Assembly: GCA_963970005.1 (NCBI GenBank)
Contig: CAXAMN010008635.1
Location: 195,565 to 259,564, forward strand
Source: Durusdinium trenchii
Taxonomy: Eukaryota; Sar; Dinophyceae; Suessiales; Symbiodiniaceae
Direction: 5' to 3'
Length of the DNA stretch: 64,000 bases
Made by a program: the position numbers and the translations under genes. Within the stretch, counting starts at the first letter, position 1; each line of letters opens with the position of its first letter. This document shows positions 53,421-64,000 of this stretch, piece by piece. A model generated the notes under the pieces. That model searched no databases and was not told the origin of the DNA. It was given only the letters and a program-made list of their open reading frames with translations.

Positions 53421-54553
53421 CTATTGGAGACTTTTCTCAAGATCTTTATAAAGGGTAGCTTCCTTTAGGATCTTATTGCAATTTTTAAGATCTCGAACGC
53501 ATGGTTCTGGAAACGCTTGCGTCAGCAATGCTACAGCACCTGCTAGGTCAACACGCGTTTCCTTGGATAACCAACTCAATGCTCCTACTTTGGATCGCAA
53601 TTCTTTGATTTGTGAACTATTACACCTGGTATCATCATTAATGTCTGATCCTTTGGGGATATGACTGCGATCTTTACACTTGTTTGACACGTAGAATCTT
53701 GAGAGATATGGATTGCACCATCTGAATCTTGCACCATGTCCTTACCGCAGAATAGCCCCGTGGTAGTTTCCCATTTTCCGAACTTAAACTTTTGTTGCAA
53801 GGCTCCCATCCGCTCTTCACGCGCGATCGTTCCGGCGTGGATCAGGTCATCAGTCGCAACCATGATGACACCCTGCAGTTGGTTTGTCTAAGTGGAGGGT
53901 GTAAAAACTGGATCTAAGATTGACGGCTTGTACCCCAAAACTTTGAAGAGTAGGGTCTAAGTGTCTATTCCACGCGAATGGTGCATCGGTTATTCCATAC
54001 ACTGTCTTTTTGGTGGCTACCATGGATCCTGGCTCTATGCCTGGCAGTTCATGGACAGGGATTTCGCAAAACAATGGTTCTTCACAAACCAGCTGACCTC
54101 CTTGCGTAAAAGCCTGAGAAAAGTCTGCGAAATGAATCTTCCACCGAAAAGAGGCTATCAGTTGAAGACCAATGAACATGGTATCTCTTGAGATGACTGG
54201 CGCGGTTGTTTCAACCTGAAAAACATCCGGATCCTTGTCACCACGAACAATCCACCCTGATTTTGCTTTTCTTGGTTGGTTTTCCCGATCATAGTTGAGG
54301 CTTCTGTCTTATCGAAATTGTCCAAGTCATCTATTGGTTTGGCAACATGCAACAAACGACTCTGCATGATGCGATGTGCCTGAGTCTGACGAATCTTGGC
54401 TGCTTCGTTCGGTTGAATTACCTCAATGGCACCTGCTGCAAGGTTGGTCTCCCATTCTTTCTGCATGGCTTTGCGAAACAACGCTCTGTCATGACCATCT
54501 ATAGATCTTTCAGTCTCAGTTCTTTCAGCTGACTTTGAGCGTTCCAATATCAT
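53421..54553 (-). pseudogene. copia-2 reverse transcriptase
   Basis: Pieces in order: KEWETNLAAGAIEVIQPNEA (54553-54158), WKIHFADFSQAFTQGGQLVC (motif A) and KKTVYGITDAPFAWNRHLDP (54179-53850), then VATDDLIHAG (53863), which holds the catalytic Asp pair as ATDD, and KVGALSWLSKETRVDLAGAV (53690-53421). All belong to the copia RT and connection region. Frame breaks separate them. Confidence 0.85.
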
Positions 54554-55346
54554 TGCGGGTCCTCGAGACGGTCTAGACAGTAGATGGTGTTTGAATCACT
54601 CTGCTCAAGAAACCTTTGCTGCAATCGTGAATCTCTAAGAACGCTAGTCAGAAAAATGTCCTCAAATGAATCATCCAGTTAATCAACATGTGACTGGATG
54701 CTTTCGGCCTCACTGGCAAGAAGTTCTTGTTGTCCTATCGCGCGCATCACTGTCAGTTGACAGGTCGTGAATGGAATGACCTCTCTTGATGCCCTGAAAT
54801 CGTTCTACATGGGTCCTTTTTGCTGGCGGTTGCTTTCCATGCGCTCTACGCTTGTTAGTGGGGTGCTCTGGTTCTATCTTGGATGCTGCGTTGTCTGGGG
54901 GTGGTTGCTTTCCATACGATCTTAACCTTTTAGTGGGATGATCTACATTATCATCTGGCCTGGATCTTTCATCTGGGGGCCGGTCCAAACCAGTAAAATC
55001 AATCAAATCACCAATCTGAGTACTTTTGAGACCATCTCTGACACGGCACAGATTCTGAAGCAGTCGGCTGCACGACGCGTCTTCGTCGTCACTACACAGT
55101 CGACACTGCTCAGGCGCTGCCTTAACTAAACGACTTTGGTAATTCAGAAACAGGGTGGTTGGAGCAATGACACTAGCGGGACCGGACCATCTCAGGTAGT
55201 TTGGTCTTCTTGACGCAGAATTCTTACGGCGAACCTTCTGCTGGGCGCTACTACATCAAAAGAACACTGTTTGACCAACCTCGAAATTAGGAATGCATCT
55301 TGGTCCGGAGTTCAAAGCACGTCGAATAGCGGAACTACACTACTCC
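54554..55346 (-). pseudogene. copia-2 region between integrase and RT
   Basis: The minus frame 55006-54710 shows DERSRPDDNVDHPTKRLRSY and NKRRAHGKQPPAKRTHVERF. This is a basic tether with a repeated GKQPP phrase, as expected between integrase and RT. Confidence 0.4.
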
Positions 55347-56203
55347 TCAGAAAAGAATGCTCTTCTTGCTTCTGCAAGTCAACATCCCCAAGCGCATCTC
55401 TGACGCGCGATTATGCTTATTTTTGCCCCCTCTTAGCACTTCACCCGGCAGACATGGTGTCACACAACGGTGTGTCAGGCAATTTTTCATTAGGCAAGCA
55501 ATGTCAATCAGTTCATAGAGTTCTTCTTGACTCCCTGCTTGACCAGACTCAACGCTAGCTTTCGCTAAACTGTTCTTATAACTTCCGCCTCCTCTTTCTG
55601 TTATGGCTGCCTGCGTAGGCGCTTCGAGACTAGATTGTTCGACCAGGCTACCATCAGTGGCACAGCGTTGCGCAAACTCACCCCGAAACTCTTTTCCAAG
55701 ATCTGGATGACACGCGGCGCTCCAAACATCTTGACCCAACCACGGTATGCTTGCCGAATGCTAGAAGCATGCTTGCTGTTAATTGGAATGATCTGCTGGA
55801 ATCGAGTTCCCCAGTGAACAATATTCAAACAATGTACACTTTTGTCAAAGTGTCTCAGCGTCGGCGTGTCTACCCCAACAACCTGGTTGAATGATAGTTG
55901 CCTAGGCGGTGCGGCTCGACGCCATGGTTTGGGTTGTTTGTGTTCAATGCGCACGGAACAGCGAAACTCCTTTGCTAGTGCGATGATGAGAGGTGATGCT
56001 CGGCCACGTCGCAAGATCCTCAGCAAATTATCGTTGCGTGGGTGACACAGACCTCTATGTACCTTCTGAATCTCTTGCATGAGACTTTTCCTTCTGTTGG
56101 CTGACATGTTTGCAATCTCATCCTGGACTTCTTGAGAACTGGGTACATCCGACTGGTCTGGTTCAGGTTCTTCCACGATGATTGACTCACTACCACTAGA
56201 CAT
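55347..56203 (-). pseudogene. copia-2 integrase
   Basis: HRGLCHPRNDNLLRILRRGR gives the His pair of the zinc-binding head (the following Cys pair is partly lost). QVVGVDTPTLRHFD contains the first catalytic Asp. After a frame change, HPDLGKEFRGEFAQRCATDG contains the second Asp, and AAITERGGGSYKN holds the Glu. The three residues are spaced as in retroviral-type integrases. Confidence 0.8.
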
Positions 56204-56346
56204 TGGCTCGACGCTTTGGACGCGGCTTGAGTGCTCACTTATCCCTTTGATGCAAAGTCTGTTCTACAACCTAGGAAGCACAGATGAAAATAGTAATTGC
56301 TTCATGTCTAGGTTCAAATGACATTACCCTCAACAAGGTCTCATGT

Positions 56347-56772
56347 TCATGAACACTCGAGATTGACGGCGTCCACCATTCTGCTCGGATATCGCGCTGC
56401 TGCAGCCGCCCTGGCACCTCCATTGATCTGACCAATGCAGTGGACATGTTTGCGTTTTCCGGAACAATCTCGTTTCAGGGCTTTGGCAACGACAGAATTG
56501 TTAGTGTTAGTGATGAACTGTTGACCATTACTGTCCGTCTGTCCGAAGGCGCATTGATCAGTTCTAACTATATAATTGCGCTCCTGGAGAATTGAGCAGC
56601 CGTCGAACACAGGCCTGCTTCCAGGACTTGGCAGTCCACGGGTGTTCAAACAAAAACGATCGGCCTTCTCTCTGTTGCAGCCGACACACTGCACACCAAA
56701 GGTCAGCAGTGTCATGGCTTCATTCCGTTTCTTTCCGAAAACTGGATTCTGGATCCTCCAAACAACTCTCAT
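56347..56772 (-). pseudogene. copia-2 pre-integrase segment
   Basis: The frame reads NYIVRTDQCAFGQTDSNGQQ, then KALKRDCSGKRKHVHCIGQI, NGGARAAAAARYPSRMVDAV. The D-x-C-x-FG...C.G...H...G motif occurs just ahead of integrase in dinoflagellate copia polyproteins. Its role there is unknown. Confidence 0.5.
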
Positions 56773-57097
56773 GCGTTCGCCCCAAAGCGAGGTACTGCAA
56801 CATACTAAACATGTGATATGGAACAGAGACGGTGATTAGTCCATACTTGTTCTCTCTAATACGTTGTAAACATCGTGCTCTTTGTGCTGGCTGCTGGATT
56901 GCAAAAATCATTTCCCAATTGAAGGTCATAGGCACGTCCTGCCTGCAGCTGATGTCGAACAGCTTGCTCAGTGAATCGCGGTGGACTAAACACTTCGCCG
57001 ATGAGGCGCAAGTTCAAGACATCAAACACATCTTGTGGATCAATCACTGGCTCACTTGTTTCATTCCACGAGGTGGTCTGGGTTGTCCAACTCAAGT

Positions 57098-57775
57098 TCA
57101 TCGATCTTGGCCTTGACTAAACCTAAGATTTTTTTGCGCGCACCTTTGCGAAGTGCTTCGTCGGTGATTGCACACGAGCCTACTTCTGAGCACGGCGACT
57201 GGGACTGGCTCCGTCACCTTCCCTGTGGCATACTTGGTCACCAAGTCCGCATCCCCTGGTGACCAGTCGTGTGAACATGTGTTTCGGGACACGTCGGAGC
57301 GGACACGACTGGCTTGTTCCGTTCCAGAGCGTGAACCAGCTTGCTTTCTGACTTCCGCAATCAGTTCTGAGTCGCTGCTGGAGGCGGCTTCTTGCTTGGC
57401 GTCTCTTTCTTTTTCTTCTCGGTCCCGGTCGACACCATTGCACTTGGAGTCCTGAACATGCTCTGATGCTGCACAGCTTTCGGAGGTTCGATCCATTGAA
57501 GGAATTGGCACTGTTTCCCAATCTTGCGAGGGCGCCGCAAGAATCGGCGCATCCATGGGCCTTGCGTGCGACGGACATAGGTCGTCACTGGCAGTCCGCA
57601 AAAGCACAGTTCTCCTAGCTCGTCTTCCTCTGGGTTCTCGGTCGGGAGAACTTCTGAGGTAATCCCCTTTTCCTTCTTCTCTTTCTTGGGCTTGCTGCTT
57701 GTTGGATCGGAGGAGCGTGCTGTGCTCTCCACTATTTCGAAGCTCTTGCTTGACCTGGGTCTCCACGAACCACAC
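57098..57775 (-). pseudogene. copia-2 GRF-type zinc finger and charged linker
   Basis: In the frame 57732-57361 the segment GELCFCGLPVTTYVRRTQGP, then RRFLRRPRKIGKQCQFLQWI, matches the GRF zinc-finger plan C-x-C-G...GP..GR.F..C......C.FF.W. The third Cys is Arg here and GR has become RR. It is preceded by Lys-rich and followed by Lys/Pro-rich sequence. GRF fingers bind single-stranded nucleic acid in other proteins. A second frame (57775-57098) covers the same DNA and is Arg/Glu-rich. Confidence 0.6.
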
Positions 57776-58493
57776 GGTTCAGGTGAAGATGGAGCTCCTC
57801 CTGCAACTGCTCCTTCATTCTCCCCACGGACGACGGCGCTCCTCCTTTTCTTGGGCTCAAATCATCTTCTTCTCCGCCACCAATTCCTGCGGCGCAGCAA
57901 CGGTGTCCTCCAGTGTGTTGACCTCCTCCTCGGGGTCTCCCTGACTCATCATGAACGCACGCATCAGCATCGACAGGATGGGCATCATCATACCGAGAAG
58001 AGCTCGGCACGTCATCTCCCAATGCCTTCGAATCTTCATGCGGCTGACCATCCGAGACCAGTCTGCTGTCCTCCGAGGCTCTGTCTGGTGAGCTTCTGCC
58101 GGACAACTGCGCTTGCACGGCGCATCTGTGCGCATGGTCACGTTCAGGCAAGGTGGGCTCGATCGAACCACTTGGACCACAGCTCTGCAATATCGGAATA
58201 TGTATGCGTTTCTGGCTCTATGGTCATGGCTGCCTCCCCCTCCCCTGCGCATTGGACTGGCAATGCAATGAACCCTCACAGCCTCTGGCGTCGAAAACGT
58301 TTGTCTTGAAGACTGCTCTAAATTGAACTCTTGCAAAAACACTGCGCATTCATCTCCGATCAACCTTTGTGGTTTCCAGGCGCACGGACGTACGCGCATG
58401 ACTGGTTCGAAATCGAAGAGTCTGACACAAAGCTGGCCGCAGGATTATAGTGTAGGCCAATGGACTCTTGAATGGCGCTCAAGACGCTGCTGT
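57776..58493 (-). pseudogene. copia-2 linker between protease and GRF finger
   Basis: The minus frame 58399-57857 contains Met-rich LLGMMMPILSMLMRAFMMSQ and then GDPEEEVNTLEDTVAAPQEL. No domain recognised. The plus-strand frame over the same interval is taken as a shadow because all domains on both sides are on the minus strand. Confidence 0.35.
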
Positions 58494-58850
58494 TCAAGAC
58501 AAATCTCGGCGGATAATGCCCTGAAGATCAGGAGAATAACAAAAGTGGTGCTTCACTAGGTTCTTCCAATATTGCTGCACGAAGGCCGGACGACTCCCTA
58601 AACAGATGGGAATAACAGCAACTTGGTGAGTCCTGGTCGTTCCACCTACACCTTTAAAGAAAAAGGTCTGTTCTTCTCTCCTGACGTTCATTCCTTCTGG
58701 CAACCCGTCCTGAATCTTACGTAGCGTCTGGGAACCTACGGCGGATCTCTGACAGCCTGTGTCAAGAACGCAAAATGTCTGCGATTGAGCCTGGTGCCTG
58801 AGTGGAAAACAAGCGCACGTCATGACTAACCTGTGTGGACTGCTGCGCAT
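58494..58850 (-). pseudogene. copia-2 aspartic protease
   Basis: FCVLDTGCQRSAVGSQTLRK carries the D-T-G active-site triad followed by a retropepsin-like strand. The C-terminal part reads VGGTTRTHQVAVIPICLG, matching the flap and hydrophobic strands that follow in such proteases. The frame is open for 119 codons. Confidence 0.7.
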
Positions 58851-58899
58851 GTCTTGCTTCCTGGCTCAAGGGGTACCAACATGTTGCGTCTACCCTGCA

Positions 58900-59731
58900 T
58901 GAACTGGTGTCGAAGCAAAATGCCTCTCATTGATGGAGAAAACTGTCGATACCCACTACCCTTGCTATCCTGAGTCCCTAGATGAGCAATCCATACAGGC
59001 AGTGGGCGAATTTCCTATTCATGAGATTGGCTGGCTGTGTTGTCAACAGCCAATGACCACCAGCCTTGTCTGGGCCCATTTCTCTCGGACTTGCCGACTT
59101 GTGAAGTGGCACTTGACGCAATGGCTTGACTCGACTCCCTTTTGGATGTGGACATTCTTTATGCCAGTGTCCAACAGCATTGCAGTTTCAACATTTTGTA
59201 ATCTGCTTGAGCTGTTGAATGTCCCGTCTGACTATTCCAGCCTGGCGAGACTCAGCACGAGTGTTCACTGCACGGAAACCTCGGCTGTTTCGAAAGGGGT
59301 GCTGCTTGGTCTGCTGTACTTGTCGGTAGCTAAATTGGGATGGTCGTGAAACCTTTTGCCGAATCAACGTCATGAGGACGTCTTTGGCGTCACTGGATTC
59401 CTGATCTTGGAGCCAAACATGCTTCTTCTTCTCATCATCTGGGCCCGACAAACGCATCTTGAGTTTGCGCATACCTTCGATCACTGCATCCAACTTCAAG
59501 CTGCCAATGGTCAAGGTCACCTATCTTTCCATGGTCTCTTCATCGAGGCCCCTGTTCCAGATCCTGAGTTCGTGCCGGCACCGGACCTAGCGCGATGGCC
59601 TCTTGACTCAACCTGTGAGGATGACTCCTCTTCTTCTCCATCTTCATCATCCCAGTCCTCAGCTTCCCTTGAAGCCCAGGTCGCCACTCGCGTGGGTTGC
59701 TAATCCTCATTGTCACCCACGGTTGGACCAC
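58900..59731 (-). pseudogene. copia-2 Gag-like region
   Basis: The minus frame 59520-59188 reads LTIGSLKLDAVIEGMRKLKM, RLSGPDDEKKKHVW, DAKDVLMTLIRQKVSRPSQF: helical, charged and Arg-rich at its end. It lies first after the leader, where Gag belongs. No zinc knuckle was recognised. Confidence 0.5.
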
Positions 59732-59767
59732 CGTCCAAACAAAACAGGCACCACTTCAAGGTCTCAA

Positions 59768-59790
59768 CCGAACCACGCTACGCTACACCA
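59768..59790 (-). promoter_or_regulatory. Primer-binding site of copia-2
   Basis: The minus strand reads TGGTGTAGCGTAGCGTGG one base after the LTR end, complementary to a tRNA ending CGCUACACCA. The tRNA is not identified and differs from that of copia-1. Confidence 0.6.
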
Positions 59791-59791
59791 A

Positions 59792-59937
59792 TGTGATCAA
59801 AACCTATCCATGAACGATGCCCACGCAACGCACAGCAGCGCAACCTTGCGCTGCGCAGAACGGTACCCCTGTGGTGTTTCGGCCCAAATGTCATGGTCAA
59901 AGAACGAATGCATGGTTGGAGTCTTCACGTTTCACCA
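59792..59937 (-). repeat. 5' LTR of copia-2
   Basis: Partner of 52640-52791. It lacks a few bases near its outer end relative to that copy. Confidence 0.9.
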
Positions 59938-59942
59938 CTAGT

Positions 59943-60444
59943 TCTTCGAATATATGTTTAATACAATTAACACTTATTTTGCTTAAAAACTCTTCATTTA
60001 CAATGACTATCACATCTACGACAGTAAGCAATGCAATTGATACATCACCCTTTTCTTAATATCTACTGAAAATCCACATCCACAGTAATTACATTGTGTG
60101 GCACGCTTATTAAAATAGCTTGTGATACATTGTTGAATAAATTCATGTTCAGTATCATCACTGTATTAAAGAGAAACTGTACTGTACTTAAATCCCTAGC
60201 TCGTGTGATTGCCGTCCACAGCCACTCCCTATAATAATTCTTGCCAGTATTCTCTGCAGATTAGCCTTTCTCCGTTTTCATACGCATAGTTCCTAGTTTC
60301 TAGTTTTCTGATTTCATTAGATACAGTTTTACAGGTGTGTTTCAGAAAGCCAATGTTATACTTAGAACAACTGATGTCAGTTGTATATGAAAAACATGTC
60401 TGAACGATTTCTGTAAATGAAACGTTGTTTAATAAAAATGTCAT
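59943..60444 (-). pseudogene. AT-rich unit, right copy: helicase-like tail
   Basis: The frame 60444-60229 reads IGFLKHTCKTVSNEIRKLET, NYAYENGERLICREYWQELL. Immediately downstream in another frame is WLWTAITRARDLSTVQFLFN, then HNVITVDVDF and QCNYCGCGFSVDI in further frames. It aligns with 52086-52440 but extends further upstream. The -YENGERLICREY- and -TRARDLSxVQF- signatures suggest the C-terminal domain of an SF1 helicase followed by a Cys finger. Three or more frame breaks. Confidence 0.4.
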
Positions 60445-60989
60445 ATTTCATGTTATATATGTTGGCTCCATCATTTTCGTTATTTCAAGCATCGGGTTTC
60501 AAATGGTTTCAGGAAACTGCGCAAACTTTGCAAGGCTTTGTAGGGTTTGAAATTCAAGATTCTGGGAAAACGTTCTTGAACCCAAGCCCTGACCTACATC
60601 CAGAACCCCAACATTCGAAGAATTAAATTCAAGAACTTTTCCCCAGAATCTTGAATCTTGAATTCCCAGGATTTGCAAATCGTGCAAAATTTGGGGATGT
60701 GCTTGCACACCTTTTGGGTTTCGACGTGTGTGTATGCAATATGTATATATGGCACCCCCAATCCCTCAAAAAAATGACCTCAAAATGTGCAGAATTCACT
60801 GTAAATACCACTGAAAAGTGTAGAAAGGTAGGTCTTGGGGGGTTACCATATATATATATATACATAACAAAAAATGACCAAGCAAACAATCAAACATAAA
60901 ACGCGGAAGCACACCAGAATTACGATTAATTGGCAACCTGTGAACCGTGAACCATATAGTTTCCGTGTTGCTTAATCACATGCCAGTGC
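60445..60989. other. Intergenic, AT-rich at the left
   Basis: A (TA)n of about 18 bp lies at 60847-60864. Near-palindromic phrases around TTCAAGATTCTGGGAAAACG (60553) and CCCCAGAATCTTGAA (60641) form an inverted repeat about 90 bp apart. No gene. Confidence 0.5.
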
Positions 60990-63927
60990 TGCCCAACAGC
61001 ACCCAGCGCTGCCATTGCTCGCTGGTTGCTGTCTTCGTTTTCCTGGATCTCCTGCCCGACAAACAAACCTACACAATGATGAGACGTTTTGCATGTAAAA
61101 GTGCAAACCTTTTCCTCCAGAATGCCTCCTGCCTCCTTCAGCTCTTCCACTCTCTCGCGGAATGCCAGTGCCTCTTGCTCACAAATGGCCGCCTGAAAGC
61201 AGGAAAGACTCTACTTTTTAGGTTGATGTATGGAAGACTTTTGACTGATGTAGCTTGCCATCAAATGGGGAACCCAGCTTCCCATGTGATGGTACCCAGA
61301 GACTAATGCTTCATGTTGCTCAAAAAGAACAGCTGACTGCCTTTGCAAGGTATGCCGCGACAAGATTGCGGTTCAGGCCTCCGCATTCAAGTGTTGGCGC
61401 AGCCTGCTGCGCGAGTCAGGAGCACCTGAACAATCTTGAATCCGTTTTTTTCAGAAACGTACGTAGTGTCAAGGTGCTGCGGGTGGAAGACGCCATTACA
61501 TCTATGACTTGTAGGTCGTTGCTTGTTAACCTTCACACTCCCGATTCAACTTTGAGCTGAAACGCAAAAGTACAAACCCCACATGGTCGAATGGGCAAAA
61601 TCCTCCACCACTGCATTCCAAGCAAAACTAATATCGAATGGGGGTCCTGTGGTAAGTCTTGCAAACCAACATAGGCATTCTATGCATGCAGTGGTGCGGG
61701 GCTGTGTTCAATAGTAGTGCCAAAATTGAAGGGCTGACCGCTCTGAAGCTGGCAAGGAGAAGAAGAGCTTTCCTCCAGAGACTGAGTCATCTCACAGTAT
61801 GTTAGCTAGATTGCCGTCATTGTTGAACTGCAAGTTATCCTTTCACACATCATTCGAGTTGAAATCAAACAAACTCTTACCATGTCCTTGATTCGCTCCC
61901 AGGCAACTAACTCCCTCTCTCCTGCCACCTGAAGCCGGATCCATTCTAGCCCCAATCTGAAACTTGGAGTGGTTTCGACAGCGATGTTTAGTATGTGCAT
62001 CATTGTTTAGAGCTATGGAAATACTTTTATCTAAATCTAAACTGTCTTCAAGAATGCCTCCAATTCTGCGCGACCCTCCCGCTCTGCAGCGATGTGTTCT
62101 CTCAGCTCCACCTGGCAGGGAATTCATTTGCTTCTTCATGCCCAGCAGACCATGTCCGGCCGTTGCTGATTCAACCACGCTTTTTTGGGGGTAAGGCCTG
62201 CACTTTCAAAGCCGATTGAAGTTGTGCCTGCACAGCAAGGAGTCATAGAAGGGTAGAGGTGGTAGAGACATTGCTCTGCGCGCAGCAAAGGCAAATGTGG
62301 CAATTCATTCTCTACACGCGCTGTCACGGTATCAAGTTTTAAATGAATCGATCATGTTCCCTCCGTCCGTTTAATTAATGCAAAGTCTCGGGTTGGTCAA
62401 GTTGAGAATCGAGAGAGAACAAAGAATAGTGAACAGTGCGACCTTCAGGGAATCTCTGACAGCCACCATGGATGCCAATTGTTGATCTGCTGCCTCACAT
62501 TCGAGAAACAATGAGCGTCTCAACAAGAATTACAGTAAAGGCTCTCCTGTATTTGTCAGGCCTCCACTCGACAATTGGCTTCTGCTTCCTCATGCATAAG
62601 AGCTCCCTGAAGTCACGGGTGAAATGATGCACCCACGGATTGCTTGGGCTTCAGGCTATCTGCACAGTGAACATCCAAACCGCAAGAACGTGTTACAACG
62701 TGCTCAGTGAATCCAAGTGCATCTTCTGTGGCCTGAAGTTTCTCACGTTGAGACTCCTCACTCAAAAGCTCGCCGCGAAGAGCAGCACCTGAGGAAGCAA
62801 ACATTATGCAGCAAGCACAACGTCTTCACGGTGTTCGGTGAAGCTCATTGCGCCACCTTCAAAGATCTACCGTTTCATCTACGTTAGAAAGTAGAAGCAA
62901 GTCAAAAGGTCTAGATACAAAACTTGCAAAGTTGCGGGCGATCCACTTGACTTTGACCATGCCAGAAAGGAATAGGACCAGGATTTATGCGCATGCACAG
63001 GAACCCCGTGCATGTCTGGGCAGTCCGGAGAAAAGTACCAGAAAGGCGTGCCAATTGTTTCCGACAATCTCATTGCAGTTTGCTTTCATGGGGGATGCAG
63101 CCCCCTGTCTTTGGGATAGGAGATGTGTCGTGATGCGCTGTGACCGGCACTGCTGTGAGCTGTGAAGAGTGGTTTCTGGGCCTAGAACGTTGGAAATTGG
63201 TCTGCCAGCGATTTGAATTTTTCATTCGGTTCAGAAGCGACGTTTGGCCCAGGAACAGAGATGCCACCTACAACCAACATCTTCCTACTTCCCGACTCTC
63301 GGTTCATCTTCTGCGGCCAAGCCCAAACAAACACAAAAAAATAGAACTAGTCTTCAACCACATCTTGGCTTCTATGGAACCACTATACCGACCGCACTGA
63401 TGCAGAAACCACGGTGCATTGAGGCTGGCTCACACCTGCTAATGGATTGGCTCCGCGCCTCTCCATACCAGCATCTTCCTACTTCTCCACGCTCGTTTCA
63501 GCACAAACGAGCACAAAATGTATTAACTATTTATTAAACCTGGGTGATCCCATGGCAAGGATGTCAAGACTCTATTGTCTCTTTGACTCTCCCAGCCAAG
63601 GAAGTCGGCAAATGCACTCCAGCATGAGACATGAGGTATGGAGAGACCATGTGTCAATCTTGCTTACGCGAAGGCTGTGGACAGTCCGCGCGCTTCAACG
63701 CATTCAACGCAAATCCCGAATATGCCCCGCATTGTCCTTCCAAACAGCCCCTCTCAATCCAAGACATGGCTATAGCCAAAACTGTGTATTGCTTCCTGAC
63801 CAAAACAAACAAGTTTGTATCATTCTGTATCGGTCAAGGCACGCTCCGTCGCCGCATCTTGGAGCTCTGCAGCAATTGCGCTGCGCGCATCTGCCAGACG
63901 TTGTGTGAGCAGCCCAACTGTCTGGCC
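60990..63927 (-). CDS. Coiled-coil protein gene, group of short exons (upstream part)
   Basis: Minus-strand exons with AG acceptors and GT donors, 5' to 3': GQTVGLLTQRLADARSAIAA, ELQDAATERA (about 63826-63927); AALRGELLSEESQREKLQAT, EDALGFTEH (62700-62788); VELREHIAAEREGRAELEAF (62043-62111); VAGERELVAWERIKDM (61881-61928); AAICEQEALAFRERVEELKE, AGGILEE (61108-61192); EIQENEDSNQRAMAALGA (about 60990-61051). All are Glu/Arg/Leu-rich with heptad character, so the product is a long coiled coil. Intervening exons may have been missed. A stop follows the last one unless it is spliced at GTTGGG. Function unknown; a structural or cytoskeletal role would be a guess. Confidence 0.6.
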
Positions 63928-64000
63928 CTCCAAAACGTTTGTCTTTCACTCAGAAAAAACGCAACAATCAAAGCGGGTCGTTCCAGCTTTATGGTTCTAA
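63928..64000. other. Window end, nothing recognised
   Basis: Too short to judge. The coiled-coil gene probably continues beyond the window to the right. Confidence 0.4.

Larger units (their letters stand above)
52640..59937 (-). mobile_element. Ty1/copia LTR retrotransposon with GRF finger (copia-2)
   Basis: A 7.3-kb minus-strand element with LTRs at 52640-52791 and 59792-59937 and a perfect 5-bp target duplication CTAGT (52635-52639, 59938-59942). The order on the minus strand is Gag-like region, aspartic protease, GRF-type zinc finger with Lys-rich flanks, integrase, RT, RNase H. It differs from copia-1 in sequence, LTRs and accessory domain. LTRs are about 90% identical by hand alignment and every domain is frame-broken, so it is inactive. 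It sits inside the AT-rich tandem array. Confidence 0.85.

Noticed and set aside
57686-58309. 207-codon plus-strand ORF
   Set aside because: It lies antisense within copia-2 between protease and GRF finger and shows no domain.
1-64000. Dinoflagellate spliced-leader relic
   Set aside because: No TTTTGGCTCAAG or reverse complement was found by eye; a computed search would be needed to be certain.

Overview
The window looks like nuclear DNA of a dinoflagellate, probably a Symbiodiniaceae-type alga. This is inferred from style, since no marker gene is present. The signs are short exons with GT or GC donors, two Ty1/copia elements with diverged protein cores, LINE fragments with C2H2 finger arrays, very abundant simple repeats, and few intact host genes. 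I see no bacterial operon, rRNA or convincing tRNA gene, CRISPR array, or dinoflagellate spliced-leader relic.

Layout. 1-14.7 kb: sparse possible host exons (an acyltransferase-like membrane exon at about 0.2 kb, an ankyrin-repeat gene at 11.9-13.3 kb), a LINE finger fragment (2.2-3.1 kb), minisatellites, and a foldback element of mirrored microsatellites holding a 10-N gap (9.4-10.3 kb). 14.7-20.9 kb: an old but structurally complete copia element on the minus strand, with about 110-bp LTRs, primer-binding site and polypurine tract. 21-33.9 kb: LINE debris split by GGAT- and GGAAT-type satellites. 33.95-36.24 kb: a 2.3-kb almost pure pyrimidine tract containing a roughly 1-kb internal duplication.

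36.94-49.80 kb is the highlight. Two nearly identical direct repeats of about 410 bp bracket a 12.9-kb minus-strand element. Its last ORF carries an N-terminal GIY-YIG endonuclease, a CxC linker and a reverse transcriptase. That is the domain order of the permuted (N-terminal-endonuclease) Penelope-like elements, and the repeats fit pseudo-LTRs. Upstream of it lie six further ORF regions: a Pro-rich/SR-rich protein, a Myb/SANT-like protein, a tandem pair of paralogues with no known family, a Pro-rich protein, and a conserved-looking protein next to the RT. I know of no described element combining this core with this cargo.

50.5-64 kb: tiny minus-strand exons encoding coiled coil occur at 50.5-51.5 kb and 60.9-63.9 kb and may belong to one host gene. 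Between them is AT-rich DNA with about 554-bp tandem units coding for a degenerate SF1-helicase-like tail and Cys-rich finger proteins of a giant-virus-like style. A second copia element (52.64-59.94 kb, target duplication CTAGT) has jumped into that array. It carries a GRF-type zinc finger in addition to protease, integrase, RT and RNase H.
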